A stretch of DNA of 64,000 bases from positions 124,001 to 188,000 of the forward strand of contig NZ_JBBDHC010000004.1 in NCBI RefSeq assembly GCF_037203605.1, given 5' to 3'. The notes beneath the pieces are model-generated. The model searched no databases. It was not told where the DNA came from and saw only the letters and a list, made by a program, of their open reading frames with translations. Positions 41,836-51,390 of this stretch are shown in pieces. The first letter of the stretch is position 1. The number at the start of each line of letters is the position of its first letter. Source of the stretch: Denitratimonas tolerans. GTDB lineage: Bacteria; Pseudomonadota; Gammaproteobacteria; Xanthomonadales; Xanthomonadaceae. A program made the position numbers and the translations under genes.

Positions 41836-44800
41836 ATGTGCATCTCGCGTCGATTCGGCCTCACGGCAACCTTTCTTGCCACGCTGATCCTTTTGGTGCT
41901 GCTGCCCGGCTGCGGCACGCCCGACGCTCCGCCGCAGGCACCACCGGTGGCCACCGAGCCCGCCACCACCGACGCCTTCATCCTGGCCGAGGCCACCGGG
42001 GAAAGCTGGAACGGCCGCCCCGCGCTGCGGCTCGCGTTCTCCCAGCCGCTGGTGGCCGACCTGCCGTTCGACGATCTGCTGCTGGTGCGCGATGCCGAAG
42101 GCGCGGATGCCCCGGGAAGCTGGTCGCTCGATGAGGAAGACACGCGCGTGCTGCGCTTCCCCTACGTCCAGGGCGACAAAACCTACACGATCAGCTTCAA
42201 GGCCGGGCTGGCGACGCCGGACGGCCGCAGCCTCGGTGCCCTGCCTGACCGCGAGGTGTATTCGGGCAATCTGCCGCCGGCGGTCGGGTTCGCCAGCCAG
42301 GGCAGCGTGCTGCCGGCGCGCGGCACGCGCGGGCTGCCGATCATCGGGGTGAACACGCCGGAAGTGGATGTGGAGTTCTTCCGCGTGCGCGAGAAATCGC
42401 TGTCGGACTTCCTCGGGCGCTACGGTCGCGCCGAGAGCCGCGGTTATTGGGAGCTGGACCATATCAACGCCCTGGCCGACTCGGTCTATGCCAACCGCTT
42501 TGCCGTCGACGCCAGCCGCAACGTGCGCCAGGTGAGTTTCCTGCCGGTGCAGACCATCGCCGAACTGCGCGAGCCGGGCGTCTATTTCGCGGTACTGCGC
42601 CGCGCCGGCGCGTTCGACGGCAGCTACGAGACCACCCACTTCTACGTCACCGACCTTGGCCTGCACGCACGCGCGGAGAAGGACGGGCTGTTCGTGCACG
42701 CCGCCGCCCTCTCCAGCGGCCAGCCGCGCAACGGCGTGGAGCTGCGCCTGCAGAACCGCAAGGGTGAAACCCTGGCCAGCGCCAGCACCGACTCCGATGG
42801 CGCCGCCATGCTGCCGGCGCAGCCGAAGGACAAGCTCGTGCTGATCGCCCGCCAGGGCAGTGAAGTGGCCGTGGTTTCGTTCAACCAGCCGGCGATCGAC
42901 CTTTCCGACTTCTCCGTGGGCGGCCGCCGCCAGACCGCGCAGGATGTCTACGCCTGGTCCGGACGCGACCTTTTCCGCCCCGGTGAGGTGCTGCAGGTCT
43001 CGGCGCTGCTGCGCGACTACGACGGACGCCCGCTGCCCGAAGCGCAGACGCTGTTTGCCACCCTGCGCCAGCCCGATGGCCGCGTCACCTCCACCCTGCC
43101 GCTGGAGCCGGGCGAGCTGGGCTACTACAGCTACCAGCGCACCCTGACCGATGACGTGCCCACCGGCCGCTGGGCGCTGGAGTTCCGGCTCGATCCGACC
43201 GCCGCCGATCCGATCGGCCGCTTCGAGTTCCGCATCGAGGAGTTCCTGCCCGAGCGCCTCAAGCTGGTGCTCGAATCGGCGGTTGCCCGGCTCGCGCCCG
43301 GCGCGCCGCTGCCGCTCGACGTGGACGCCGACTTCCTCTACGGCGCGCCCGCTGCCGGCAACCGCTTCCTGGCCGAAGTGCTTTACCGTCCGGCGCTGCG
43401 CGCGGTGCCGGCGCTGAAGGGCTACTTTTTCGGCGATCCCACCGTCTCGCTGCCCAAGGAGCCCGAACAGTCCATCGACACGACGCTGGACGACAAAGGC
43501 CAGCTGCACGAACCCATCGCGGTGCTGCCCGATGCCGAAGCGCCCAAGGCACCGTTCGAGGTGATCGTCAGCGGCAGCGTGTTCGAGTCCGGCGGCCGCG
43601 CGGTACGCCGCTCGCTGGTACGCGCGGTGTGGCCGGCCGACGCGCTGGTCGGCGTGCGCCCGCTGTTCGATGCCGAGGACGGCCCCAATGCCAACAGCGA
43701 GATCGCCTTCGAGATCGTGAAATCCGATCCGGAAGGAAACCTGCAGCCGGCGCAGAACCTCTCGGTCAAGCTGGTGCGCGAACTGCGCAACTACCACTGG
43801 CACTGGGTCGACGGCAGCGGCTGGAACACCGACTTCACCCGCCGCTACCAGACCGACTCCGAGGCGACGGTGAACTTCGACGGCACCACGCCGGCGCGCT
43901 TCTCGGCACGCGTGGAATGGGGCGAGTACCGGCTCGAAGTCACCGACCCGTCCACCGGCCTCACCATGCGCTACCCCTTCACCGCCGGCTGGAGCTGGAA
44001 CAACGACAACCAGGGCATCGACGCGCGTCCGGACAAGGTGAAGGTGGCGTTCGACCAGAGCGGCTACCGTGCCGGTGACACCGCCGTCGTCACCCTGACC
44101 TCGCCCTACGACGGTCCGGCCGTGGTGCTGGTCGAATCCGACCGGCTGCTCTACCGCGGCAACGTGCAGGTGCGCGGTGCCACCACGGTCAAGATTCCGG
44201 TCGACGCCAGCTTCATGCGCCACGACGTCTACGTGACCGCGCTGGTCTTCCGGCCAGCCGACCAGGCCAGCCTCGTTGGTCCCAATCGAGCGATCGGCGT
44301 GGCGCACCTGCCCATCGCCCGCGGCCAGCGCGATGCCAGCCTCGAGGTGAAGGTGCCGGAACTGACGCGCCCGGGACAGGCGATCCGGATCGATCTGTCC
44401 TCTCCCGAGTTCGCGGGCACGGAGGCGCACGCCGTGGTGGAGGCGGTGGACCTGGGCATCATCAACCTGACCGGCTATCCGGTACCCGACGCGGCCGGCC
44501 ATTTCCTCGCCCCGCGCGGTTTCGGCATCGACGCCTACGACCTCTACGGCCGCGTGATCGCGCCGCTGGACGGTGCCGCCGCACGCCTGCGCTACGGCGG
44601 TGATGCCGCGCTGGCGGCGCTGCCGCAGGCGCGCCGCCCCACCGCCAAGGTACAGACCGTCGCGCTGCATGCCGCTCCGGTGCGCTTCGATGCGCAGGGC
44701 CGCGCCAGCGTCGAGTTCACCGCCCCGGACTTCAACGGCACCCTGCGCGTCGCCGCACTGGCATTCTCCGAAGATCGCTATGCCCGTGCCGATGACGAAA

Positions 44801-46719
44801 CCCTGGTGCGCGCACCGCTGGTGATGGAGGTCAGCACGCCGCGCGTGATGGCACCGGGTGACCGCGCCCAGCTCACCGTCGACCTTCACAACCTCAGCGG
44901 CAAGAGCGCCAGCTGGCGGGTCAGCGCGGTCGGCACCGCGCCGATCGGCATCGAGGCACCGGCGCGCGAAGTCACCCTGGCGGACAATGCGCGCACCACC
45001 CTGCACTTCCCGCTGCTGGCCGGCAGCCAGAATGCGGTGGGCAAGTTCAGCGTCAGCGCGCAGTCGCCCGAATCCAGCCTCACGCGCCAGTTCGAGATCA
45101 CCGTGCGGCCGGCCTGGCCGGCGGTGCGGCGCAGCCAGGCGCAGCAGCTCGACGGCGCGCAGACGCTCAGCTTCGGCCCCAGCCTGTTCGACGGCCTGTT
45201 CGCCGAATCGGGCATCGCGCAGCTGAGCATCGCCTCGATCCCGCCGCTGCCCTTCACCACCGCGATCGACGGACTGATCGGCTACCCCTACGGCTGCATC
45301 GAGCAGACCACCAGCCGGCTGTGGCCGCTGGTGGACCTGGACGCCGCCACGTCGCGCAAGTTCGGCCTGGAACCACTGGAAGAGGCCAAGCGCAAGGACA
45401 TGCTCGATACCGGCTTCGGCCGCATTGCCGCGATGCAGCGGCAGAACGGCCAGTTCAGCTTCTGGCCCGGCGAGGATTCGCCGATGCCGCAGATGACCGC
45501 CTATGTGGCCGACATCCTCATCACCGCGAAGCAGAACGGCATCGCGATCCCCGAAACCGTGCTGGAGAAGGCGCTGACGCGCCTCAACGACGACCTCCTC
45601 ACCGGCGGTGACGGCTATTACAGCTACGACCATTCCCAGCATCTGCGCTTTGCGTCCAACGCCTACGGCGGCTACGTGCTCGCGCGCGTGAACCGCGCTC
45701 CGCTCGGCACCCTGCGCTCGCTCTGGGACAACCAGCGCGATCGCTCGCTCACGGCGCTGCCGCTGGTGCATCTGGGTATCGCGCTGAAGCTGGCCGGCGA
45801 CGAGAAGCGCGCCGATGCCGCCATCGCCGCGGCCCTGGAAATGACCTCCGAACGTCCCGGCTATCTCGGCGACTACGGCTCGGACGTGCGTGACGAGGCG
45901 CTGCTGCTGGCCCTGCTGTACGAACACGGCCTGGCCAGCCAGGCCACCGGTGGGCGCGTGATGAAGCTGGCGCGCGAACTGCGCCGGCCCGAAATGTCGC
46001 GCTACTGGTTCAGCACCCAGGAGCGCCTGGCGATCTTCCGCCTCGGGCGCACCGTGCTCTCGGAAAACCACGACGGCCTGCAGGGCGAATTCCGCATCGC
46101 CGGCACGCCGCACGCGCTCAGCGGCCGGCCGCTGGTCTCGCGCGAGGTCGGCCTGGAAGATCTGCGCCGCGGCGTGAGCCTGACGCTGGAAGGCAGCGGG
46201 CCGTTCTGGCTGTCGCAGGACATCGTCGGCTACCCGACCAGCGCACCGGCACCCAGCGAATCGGGCCTGCGCGTGCGCCGCGCCTGGTACCGCACCGACG
46301 GCACACTGTTCACCGGCACCCGGCTGACCGAAGGCGAGAGCCTGATCGCGATGGTGACGGTGGAGGCCGACGAATACATCCCCGACGCGCTGGTGGTGGA
46401 CCTCCTGCCCGGCGGGGTGGAGATCGAAAACCTCGCGCTGGGCGGCAACGACGCCTTCGGCGAACTGATGATCGACGGGGTGTCGCTGTCCGAGCGCGAG
46501 TACGGCGTCGACCTGCGCCACGAGGAATACCGCGACGACCGCTACGTGGCCGCAATCAAACTCTGGAGCGGCTCGACCGCACGCCTGTTCTACCTGGTGC
46601 GCGCGGTATCGCCGGGCACCTACGTGGTACCGCCGCCCAGCGTCGAAGACATGTACCGCCCGCAGCTCTCGGGCATGGGCACCTCGCCGCAGAAGACGGT
46701 CACGGTGGTGTCGCCCTGA
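41836..46719 (+). CDS. Bacterial alpha-2-macroglobulin lipoprotein
   Basis: A 1627-residue periplasmic protease-trap protein of the YfhM/MagD type. Signal and lipobox LLPGC (ATG 41836) tether it to a membrane; MG domains follow, then the bait region and the thioester domain. The thioester motif GCIEQ lies near residue 1153 (45292-45306), so the covalent trapping chemistry appears retained. C-terminal receptor-binding-like domain ends TVTVVSP. The usual neighbour, penicillin-binding protein 1C, is not present. A -10-like TATACT lies at 41801-41806. Confidence 0.95.
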   Translation: MCISRRFGLTATFLATLILLVLLPGCGTPDAPPQAPPVATEPATTDAFILAEATGESWNGRPALRLAFSQPLVADLPFDDLLLVRDAEGADAPGSWSLDEEDTRVLRFPYVQGDKTYTISFKAGLATPDGRSLGALPDREVYSGNLPPAVGFASQGSVLPARGTRGLPIIGVNTPEVDVEFFRVREKSLSDFLGRYGRAESRGYWELDHINALADSVYANRFAVDASRNVRQVSFLPVQTIAELREPGVYFAVLRRAGAFDGSYETTHFYVTDLGLHARAEKDGLFVHAAALSSGQPRNGVELRLQNRKGETLASASTDSDGAAMLPAQPKDKLVLIARQGSEVAVVSFNQPAIDLSDFSVGGRRQTAQDVYAWSGRDLFRPGEVLQVSALLRDYDGRPLPEAQTLFATLRQPDGRVTSTLPLEPGELGYYSYQRTLTDDVPTGRWALEFRLDPTAADPIGRFEFRIEEFLPERLKLVLESAVARLAPGAPLPLDVDADFLYGAPAAGNRFLAEVLYRPALRAVPALKGYFFGDPTVSLPKEPEQSIDTTLDDKGQLHEPIAVLPDAEAPKAPFEVIVSGSVFESGGRAVRRSLVRAVWPADALVGVRPLFDAEDGPNANSEIAFEIVKSDPEGNLQPAQNLSVKLVRELRNYHWHWVDGSGWNTDFTRRYQTDSEATVNFDGTTPARFSARVEWGEYRLEVTDPSTGLTMRYPFTAGWSWNNDNQGIDARPDKVKVAFDQSGYRAGDTAVVTLTSPYDGPAVVLVESDRLLYRGNVQVRGATTVKIPVDASFMRHDVYVTALVFRPADQASLVGPNRAIGVAHLPIARGQRDASLEVKVPELTRPGQAIRIDLSSPEFAGTEAHAVVEAVDLGIINLTGYPVPDAAGHFLAPRGFGIDAYDLYGRVIAPLDGAAARLRYGGDAALAALPQARRPTAKVQTVALHAAPVRFDAQGRASVEFTAPDFNGTLRVAALAFSEDRYARADDETLVRAPLVMEVSTPRVMAPGDRAQLTVDLHNLSGKSASWRVSAVGTAPIGIEAPAREVTLADNARTTLHFPLLAGSQNAVGKFSVSAQSPESSLTRQFEITVRPAWPAVRRSQAQQLDGAQTLSFGPSLFDGLFAESGIAQLSIASIPPLPFTTAIDGLIGYPYGCIEQTTSRLWPLVDLDAATSRKFGLEPLEEAKRKDMLDTGFGRIAAMQRQNGQFSFWPGEDSPMPQMTAYVADILITAKQNGIAIPETVLEKALTRLNDDLLTGGDGYYSYDHSQHLRFASNAYGGYVLARVNRAPLGTLRSLWDNQRDRSLTALPLVHLGIALKLAGDEKRADAAIAAALEMTSERPGYLGDYGSDVRDEALLLALLYEHGLASQATGGRVMKLARELRRPEMSRYWFSTQERLAIFRLGRTVLSENHDGLQGEFRIAGTPHALSGRPLVSREVGLEDLRRGVSLTLEGSGPFWLSQDIVGYPTSAPAPSESGLRVRRAWYRTDGTLFTGTRLTEGESLIAMVTVEADEYIPDALVVDLLPGGVEIENLALGGNDAFGELMIDGVSLSEREYGVDLRHEEYRDDRYVAAIKLWSGSTARLFYLVRAVSPGTYVVPPPSVEDMYRPQLSGMGTSPQKTVTVVSP

Positions 46720-46888
46720 GCGGTGCTGGCAGGTCGTCTGCCGCCCTGGAATCCGTGATGGCACGCCGCTCCCGCACCGGAGGGCGTCGTGCCAGCCCCG
46801 GCGGCACGACGCCAGGCGCGCGGACGGCCGCTTGAGACGCGCCCGCCATGCCACCATCATTGCCCCAGATCCGCCCTGCCCTTTTCCG

Positions 46889-47728
46889 ATGAATCTGCGC
46901 CACGCGCTCGCCCAGCACGGCTTCGAATCCAACGACGACTACGAGTTCGCGCTGCGCTGCCTGTTCGAGGCGCAGGCCGCGCACCTGCGCGTGCTGCACG
47001 TGGACGGCGCGGCGGGCCGGCGCAAGACCGCGTTCGCCACGGCATTGGCGCGGGCGCTGGAATATCCGCACATCCTCTATCACGATTTCGGCCAGCGCGA
47101 GCCGCCGCCTGCGCCGATCCACGCGGTCGACGAACCGCCGCACGAACCAACCGAAGCGCCGATGAGCGCGTTCGAACGCGTCGTGACCGAGGCCTGTGCC
47201 TATTCCGAGGGCGAGCGCACCATCCTCATCCTCGACCAGCTCCAGCTCGCGGACTTTGCCGACCATATCCGCCTGCACGCGTTTGCCGCCAGCGGCGAGT
47301 GGCCACACGGCAGCGTCAGTGCGGTCGCCAACCCGCGCCACCTGCTGCTGGCGCTGATCTCCGAGGCACCGCTCTACCATTCGCTGGCGCGCGCCAGCTT
47401 CCGCATCTGGACCGACGCGCAGCGCGCTTTCCTCGAATACCGCCCGCAGGACTACGGCCTGGGCGAGGACGCGCGCACGCTGTTCCAGGCGCTGGCGGCG
47501 CTGTTCCAGCGCGCCGGGATGTCACCCACGCCGGGCGAATTCGCGCGGGTGCTGGAGGACGTGCTGGTCCGCGCGCGCAGCGAGGACCAGCTGCGCCAGG
47601 TGCTGTATGGCCGCATCGAGGACGCGGTGCGCGAGCCTCTGGAGGCGGGCGTCTGCGCGGCGGAACTGGCGGCGACCCTGGATGCACTGACCCTCTATCT
47701 GGGCCACGATCACATCGAACTGGGGTAA
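46889..47728 (+). CDS. Unrecognised protein with degenerate P-loop
   Basis: A 280-residue protein with no family I recognise. MNLRHALAQHGFESNDDYEF starts it (ATG 46889; the frame is open upstream to 46832). Residues 30 to 55 include LHVDGAAGRRKTAFATALAR, close to a Walker A but with Arg instead of the last glycine, and RTILILDQLQLADF fits a Walker B. The rest is helical with an Asp/Glu-rich surface. No signal peptide or membrane helix. It lies between the macroglobulin and the convergent amiC. An AAA+-like fold is a guess. Confidence 0.75.
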   Translation: MNLRHALAQHGFESNDDYEFALRCLFEAQAAHLRVLHVDGAAGRRKTAFATALARALEYPHILYHDFGQREPPPAPIHAVDEPPHEPTEAPMSAFERVVTEACAYSEGERTILILDQLQLADFADHIRLHAFAASGEWPHGSVSAVANPRHLLLALISEAPLYHSLARASFRIWTDAQRAFLEYRPQDYGLGEDARTLFQALAALFQRAGMSPTPGEFARVLEDVLVRARSEDQLRQVLYGRIEDAVREPLEAGVCAAELAATLDALTLYLGHDHIELG

Positions 47729-47749
47729 TGACTTCGCCTGCGCGACGGA

Positions 47750-49084
47750 TCAGCCCGGTCCCATCGCCAGCGGAATCGTGAGCCGATCGCCGACTCGCAC
47801 CACGTCGCCCTTGATGGTATTGACCGAACGCAGGCTCGCCAGCGTGACGCCGTGACGCTGTGCGATGAGGCTCAGGGTCTCGCCGCGGCTGACCACGTGC
47901 TGGCGCGCGCGCGGCTTGGCGTTGCTTGCCAGCCAGGTGCCCGGCGGCGGCTGCACGCTGAAATAATCGCGCACGCCTTCCACGATGGCAGCGGCCAGGC
48001 GGGTGCGATGCGCCGGATCGTTGAGCTTCTTTTCTTCGCCCGGATTGCTGATGAAGGCCGTCTCGACCAGCATCGACGGCACATCCGGCGAGCGCAGCAC
48101 CACGAAGTTGGCGCGCTCCACGTGCGGCTTGTGGGTCTTGCCGAGGCGCTTCATCGCCTCCAGCACGTGGTTGGCGACATCGTCGGAGGCCTGCATCGTG
48201 GCGCTCTGGGAAAGATCGAGCAGCACCGCCGCCAGGGTGTTGTCCTTGTCGTCGAGCGACACGCCGCCGACCAGGTCCGACTTGTTCTCGCTCGCCGCCA
48301 GCCAGCGCGCGGCCTCGTTCGAAGCGCCGCGGGTGGACAGCACGTACACCGAGGATCCCGAAGCCGCCGCCTTGTGGAAGGCGTCGGCATGGACCGAGAT
48401 GAACAGATCGGCGCGCGCCTCGCGCGCCTTCTGGTAACGCTGCTGCAGCGCGATGAAGTAGTCGCCGTCGCGGATCAGCACCGCCTCCATGCCGGGCTCG
48501 GCATCGATCTGGCGCTTGAGTTCGCGTGCCACGGCCAGGGTGATGACCTTCTCCCACGTGCCGGAGGCTCCCCTGGCACCCGGATCCTCGCCGCCGTGGC
48601 CGGCGTCGATGGCCACGACGACCTTGCGTCCGGTGGCAGGCACCGCCTGCTGCACCGTGCGCACCGCCGGCACCACGGCCTTGAGCGGATGCAGGTCGAT
48701 CACCAGTCGATGGCCCAGCGCATCGGCGGGCGGCAGCAGGAAGCTTTGCGGCCGCACGCCTTCGGCCAGATCGAAGACCACGCGCACGCCGCGCTCGCCG
48801 AGCTTGCCGGTGCGCACGCCGCTCAGCACGCCCGATGCGGCCGGCGCGGCAAAGGCCTTGCTGATCGAGGTATCGCCCATGTCGAGCACGAGGCGATTGG
48901 GCGATTCGAGGGTGAATACCTTGTAGTCGAGCGGGCCGGACACGTCGAACACCGCGCGGGTGTGGTCCGGCCCGGTCCAGACGCGCAGCGCCTGGACTTC
49001 GGCGGCAAACGACTGCCTGGGCATCACCAGCGCGAGCGCCAGAAACGCCAGAATCGCGGCAAAGGAGGATACGGACGGCCTCAT
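47750..49084 (-). CDS. amiC: N-acetylmuramoyl-L-alanine amidase AmiC with LysM
   Basis: A 444-residue periplasmic septum-splitting amidase: signal peptide (residues 1-27), AMIN domain (about 30-130), Amidase_3 catalytic domain (about 160-385; VVAIDAGHGGEDPG, SVHADAFHK, MLVETAFISN with zinc His/Glu ligands) and a C-terminal LysM (VVSRGETLSLIAQRHGVTLA). No Shine-Dalgarno precedes the ATG at 49084; it overlaps by four bases the stop of a 20-codon leader frame that may couple its translation. Confidence 0.95.
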   Translation of the reverse strand: MRPSVSSFAAILAFLALALVMPRQSFAAEVQALRVWTGPDHTRAVFDVSGPLDYKVFTLESPNRLVLDMGDTSISKAFAAPAASGVLSGVRTGKLGERGVRVVFDLAEGVRPQSFLLPPADALGHRLVIDLHPLKAVVPAVRTVQQAVPATGRKVVVAIDAGHGGEDPGARGASGTWEKVITLAVARELKRQIDAEPGMEAVLIRDGDYFIALQQRYQKAREARADLFISVHADAFHKAAASGSSVYVLSTRGASNEAARWLAASENKSDLVGGVSLDDKDNTLAAVLLDLSQSATMQASDDVANHVLEAMKRLGKTHKPHVERANFVVLRSPDVPSMLVETAFISNPGEEKKLNDPAHRTRLAAAIVEGVRDYFSVQPPPGTWLASNAKPRARQHVVSRGETLSLIAQRHGVTLASLRSVNTIKGDVVRVGDRLTIPLAMGPG

Positions 49085-49143
49085 GGTGCCAATTCAATCA
49101 CCAATTGCGCCAGGAGTGCAAGCGCTTTCTCCTGATAATCCAT
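49081..49143 (-). CDS. 20-codon upstream frame overlapping the amiC start
   Basis: ATG 49143 opens MDYQEKALALLAQLVIELAP and its TGA overlaps the amiC ATG (ATGA). AAGG lies about 12 bases upstream of its ATG. It is not known to be a family. Its only support is the exact overlap and the lack of any ribosome site for amiC itself. Confidence 0.4.
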   Translation of the reverse strand: MDYQEKALALLAQLVIELAP

Positions 49144-49299
49144 GGTGTTAGCGAACCTTCCTACATCACGAAGCACGATACTCGCTTGGCCGGCACCGCA
49201 GCAGGCACCCGCGAATCGTTAATTTTTTCTTGTGTTTCATGGCGTTGCGGGATCGCTTCCGGAAGATCCCGTACCCGCGCCGCGCCGGCCCCGCCCGGC

Positions 49300-49776
49300 T
49301 CACGCCACGGTGACCCAGGCGCGATGGACGGCCTCGGCCCACGCGCGCCCGGCGGCAGAATGCGACACAAGGCGCGCGAGGCGCCCCGTCCCGTCCACCT
49401 GCAGCTGCAGCACCAGGTCGGGCGGCGGCAGCACGCCCTGCCCGCGCTGCGGCCATTCGACCAACCACAGGCGGGCGCGCTCGACCAGCTCGTCGAGCGC
49501 CAGATAGTGCAGCTCTTCGGGATCCGCGATGCGGTAGAGATCGAGGTGGGCGACCTCGCCGGCGGCGGTGTCGTAGCGTTCGACCAGGGTGTAGGTGGGG
49601 CTGCGCACGCCGCCTGCGACGCCCAGCGCGCGCAGCAGCGCGCGGGCGGCCGTGGTCTTGCCGGCACCCAGGTCGCCGTCCAGCCAGGCGACCAGCCTGC
49701 CTTCGGGCAGGTGTTGGGCCAGCAGTGCGCCGAGGCGTTCGGTATCCGAGGGCGCGTGCAGCGAAAGTCCAGTCAC
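49300..49776 (-). CDS. tsaE: tRNA threonylcarbamoyladenosine biosynthesis ATPase TsaE
   Basis: A 158-residue P-loop protein required with TsaB, TsaC and TsaD for t6A37 modification of ANN-decoding tRNAs. Walker A LDGDLGAGKTTAARALLRAL, then RSPTYTLVERY and DLYRIADPEELHYLALDEL are family signatures. Its ATG overlaps the nnrDE stop by four bases. About 215 bp separate it from amiC. Confidence 0.96.
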   Translation of the reverse strand: MTGLSLHAPSDTERLGALLAQHLPEGRLVAWLDGDLGAGKTTAARALLRALGVAGGVRSPTYTLVERYDTAAGEVAHLDLYRIADPEELHYLALDELVERARLWLVEWPQRGQGVLPPPDLVLQLQVDGTGRLARLVSHSAAGRAWAEAVHRAWVTVA

Positions 49777-51254
49777 GGGTTGGCCAGGCGGCGCAGGTGC
49801 GGGAACAGGTCGCTGGCGAGCAGGCCGCGTTCGCCACCGTCGCGCGCCGCGGCGTCGGCGGCGGCCGAGTGCAGCAAGGTGCCGGCACAGGCGGCATCGA
49901 AGGCGCGAAGGCCCTGCGCCCGCAGCGCCGCGATGGTGCCGGTCAGCACGTCACCCATGCCGCCCGAGGCCATGCCCGGGTTGCCGGCACCGATCACGAT
50001 CGGCACCTCACCGTGCGCCGCGACGATGCTGCCGGCACCCTTCAGCACCACCACGGCGTCGTATCGTTCCACCAGCGCCTGCGCCGCGCCGAAGCGGTCG
50101 CGCTCCACGCTGGGGACATCGGTGCCCAGGAGGCGCGCCGCCTCGCCCGGGTGCGGACTGAGCACGGCGTCGGGCACGCGGGTCTGGGTGATGGCCAGAA
50201 GATTCAGGCCATCGGCGTCGATCACCGCAGGCAGGCCCAGCGCGACGGCGGCCTGGAACAGCGACTGCGACCACTCGCTGCGCCCCAGGCCCGGCCCCAG
50301 CGCCAGCACGTCGGCATTGGCGGCAAGCTGGCGCAGCCGCGCAGCGTCGCTGATCGCGTGCGGCATCGCCTCCGGGCGCGCCGCCAGCATCGGCGCGACG
50401 TGGCTTTCGCGCGTCGCCACCGTGACCAGCCCGGCTCCGCTGCGCAGCGCGCTTTCCACGCACAGGCGGATCGCGCCGCCGTAGCCGTGGTCGCCGCCGA
50501 TGGCCAGCACGCGGCCGTGATCGCCCTTGTGCGCGTCGCGCTGCCGCGGTCTGAGCCAGCGCCCGAGCTGACCGACCTCGACCAGCCAGGCGGCCGGCGG
50601 CTGCGAGGCCCGGGTTTCGATCGGGACATCGAGCGTGGCCAGTTCCACCGGTCCGGCCAAGGCGCGCCCGCGTCCGGTGAAGAGGCCGCGCTTGTGCGAG
50701 ATGAAGGACACCGTGCGGGTCGCCTTGACCGCCGCGCCGGGCGCAGCGCCGTTGTCGGCGTCCAGCCCCGAAGGCACGTCCATCGCCAGCACCGGGCGGC
50801 CGCTGGCGTTGATCGCCGCGATCAGCGCCGCGCCGATGCCTTCGGGCAGGCGCGACAGGCCGATCCCGAACAGTGCATCGACCATCACGTCGGCATCCGG
50901 GAGCGCGGTGCCGGGCGCGAACAGGATTTCCTCGCCGCCGGTTTCGCGCCAGTGCGAAAACGCCCGCGCCGCCGGCTCGACGACAGGCGGTTCGGGCATT
51001 CCCACCACTACGCTGACCTGCATCCCGGCCATCCGGGCCAGGCGCGCGAAAACAAAACCGTCGCCACCGTTGTTGCCGCGCCCGCAGACCACGCACAGCC
51101 GCCGCGCCATCGGCCAGTCGAGCTTCATGCGCGCGAACGCCGCGGCAGCGGCGCGGGTCATCAGCGCGTAGGCGTCGATGCCGTCGTGTTCCATCGCGCG
51201 GGCCTCGAAGGCGCGCACGTCCTCGCAGCGGTAGAGCGGCAGGGGCTTGTCCAT
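49773..51254 (-). CDS. nnr: Bifunctional NAD(P)H-hydrate epimerase/ADP-dependent dehydratase
   Basis: A 493-residue fusion of the YjeF_N epimerase domain (about 1-210; CGRGNNGGDGFVFARLARMA and VDALFGIGLSRL) and the YjeF_C dehydratase (about 220-493; GPGLGRSEW, then IVIGAGNPGMASGGMGDVLTG), which together repair hydrated NADH and NADPH. It precedes tsaE with a four-base overlap, the typical nnr-tsaE pairing. Confidence 0.96.
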   Translation of the reverse strand: MDKPLPLYRCEDVRAFEARAMEHDGIDAYALMTRAAAAAFARMKLDWPMARRLCVVCGRGNNGGDGFVFARLARMAGMQVSVVVGMPEPPVVEPAARAFSHWRETGGEEILFAPGTALPDADVMVDALFGIGLSRLPEGIGAALIAAINASGRPVLAMDVPSGLDADNGAAPGAAVKATRTVSFISHKRGLFTGRGRALAGPVELATLDVPIETRASQPPAAWLVEVGQLGRWLRPRQRDAHKGDHGRVLAIGGDHGYGGAIRLCVESALRSGAGLVTVATRESHVAPMLAARPEAMPHAISDAARLRQLAANADVLALGPGLGRSEWSQSLFQAAVALGLPAVIDADGLNLLAITQTRVPDAVLSPHPGEAARLLGTDVPSVERDRFGAAQALVERYDAVVVLKGAGSIVAAHGEVPIVIGAGNPGMASGGMGDVLTGTIAALRAQGLRAFDAACAGTLLHSAAADAAARDGGERGLLASDLFPHLRRLANP

Positions 51255-51324
51255 GGGCGGATTCTAGCGGGCATGCAGCGATCGGGATGAATCCGCGCCC
51301 CGGTTCAACGCGCCTTGCGCGGGC

Positions 51325-51367
51325 TTGACCCGCATCAAGGCCCGCACCGGCTGCGCCCGCTTAGCAT
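51325..51367 (+). promoter_or_regulatory. FNR/ANR-type class II promoter
   Basis: TTGACCCGCATCAA (51325-51338) matches nine of ten FNR-box positions (TTGAT-N4-ATCAA). A -10 candidate TAGCAT sits at 51362-51367, placing the start at about 51373 and the box centre 41.5 bp upstream, the classic activating position. Predicts oxygen-limited induction of the pentaheme cytochrome. Confidence 0.78.
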
Positions 51368-51390
51368 CCGGTCGAACGGGGAGAATGGCC

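Noticed and set aside
41800..46932. Very long open frame antisense to the macroglobulin gene
   Set aside because: High GC codon usage leaves the opposite strand open; the translation is His/Gln/Gly-rich noise and the plus-strand protein is an unmistakable alpha-2-macroglobulin. Other antisense frames (for example 12170-13462 and 34052-35857) were dropped for the same reason.
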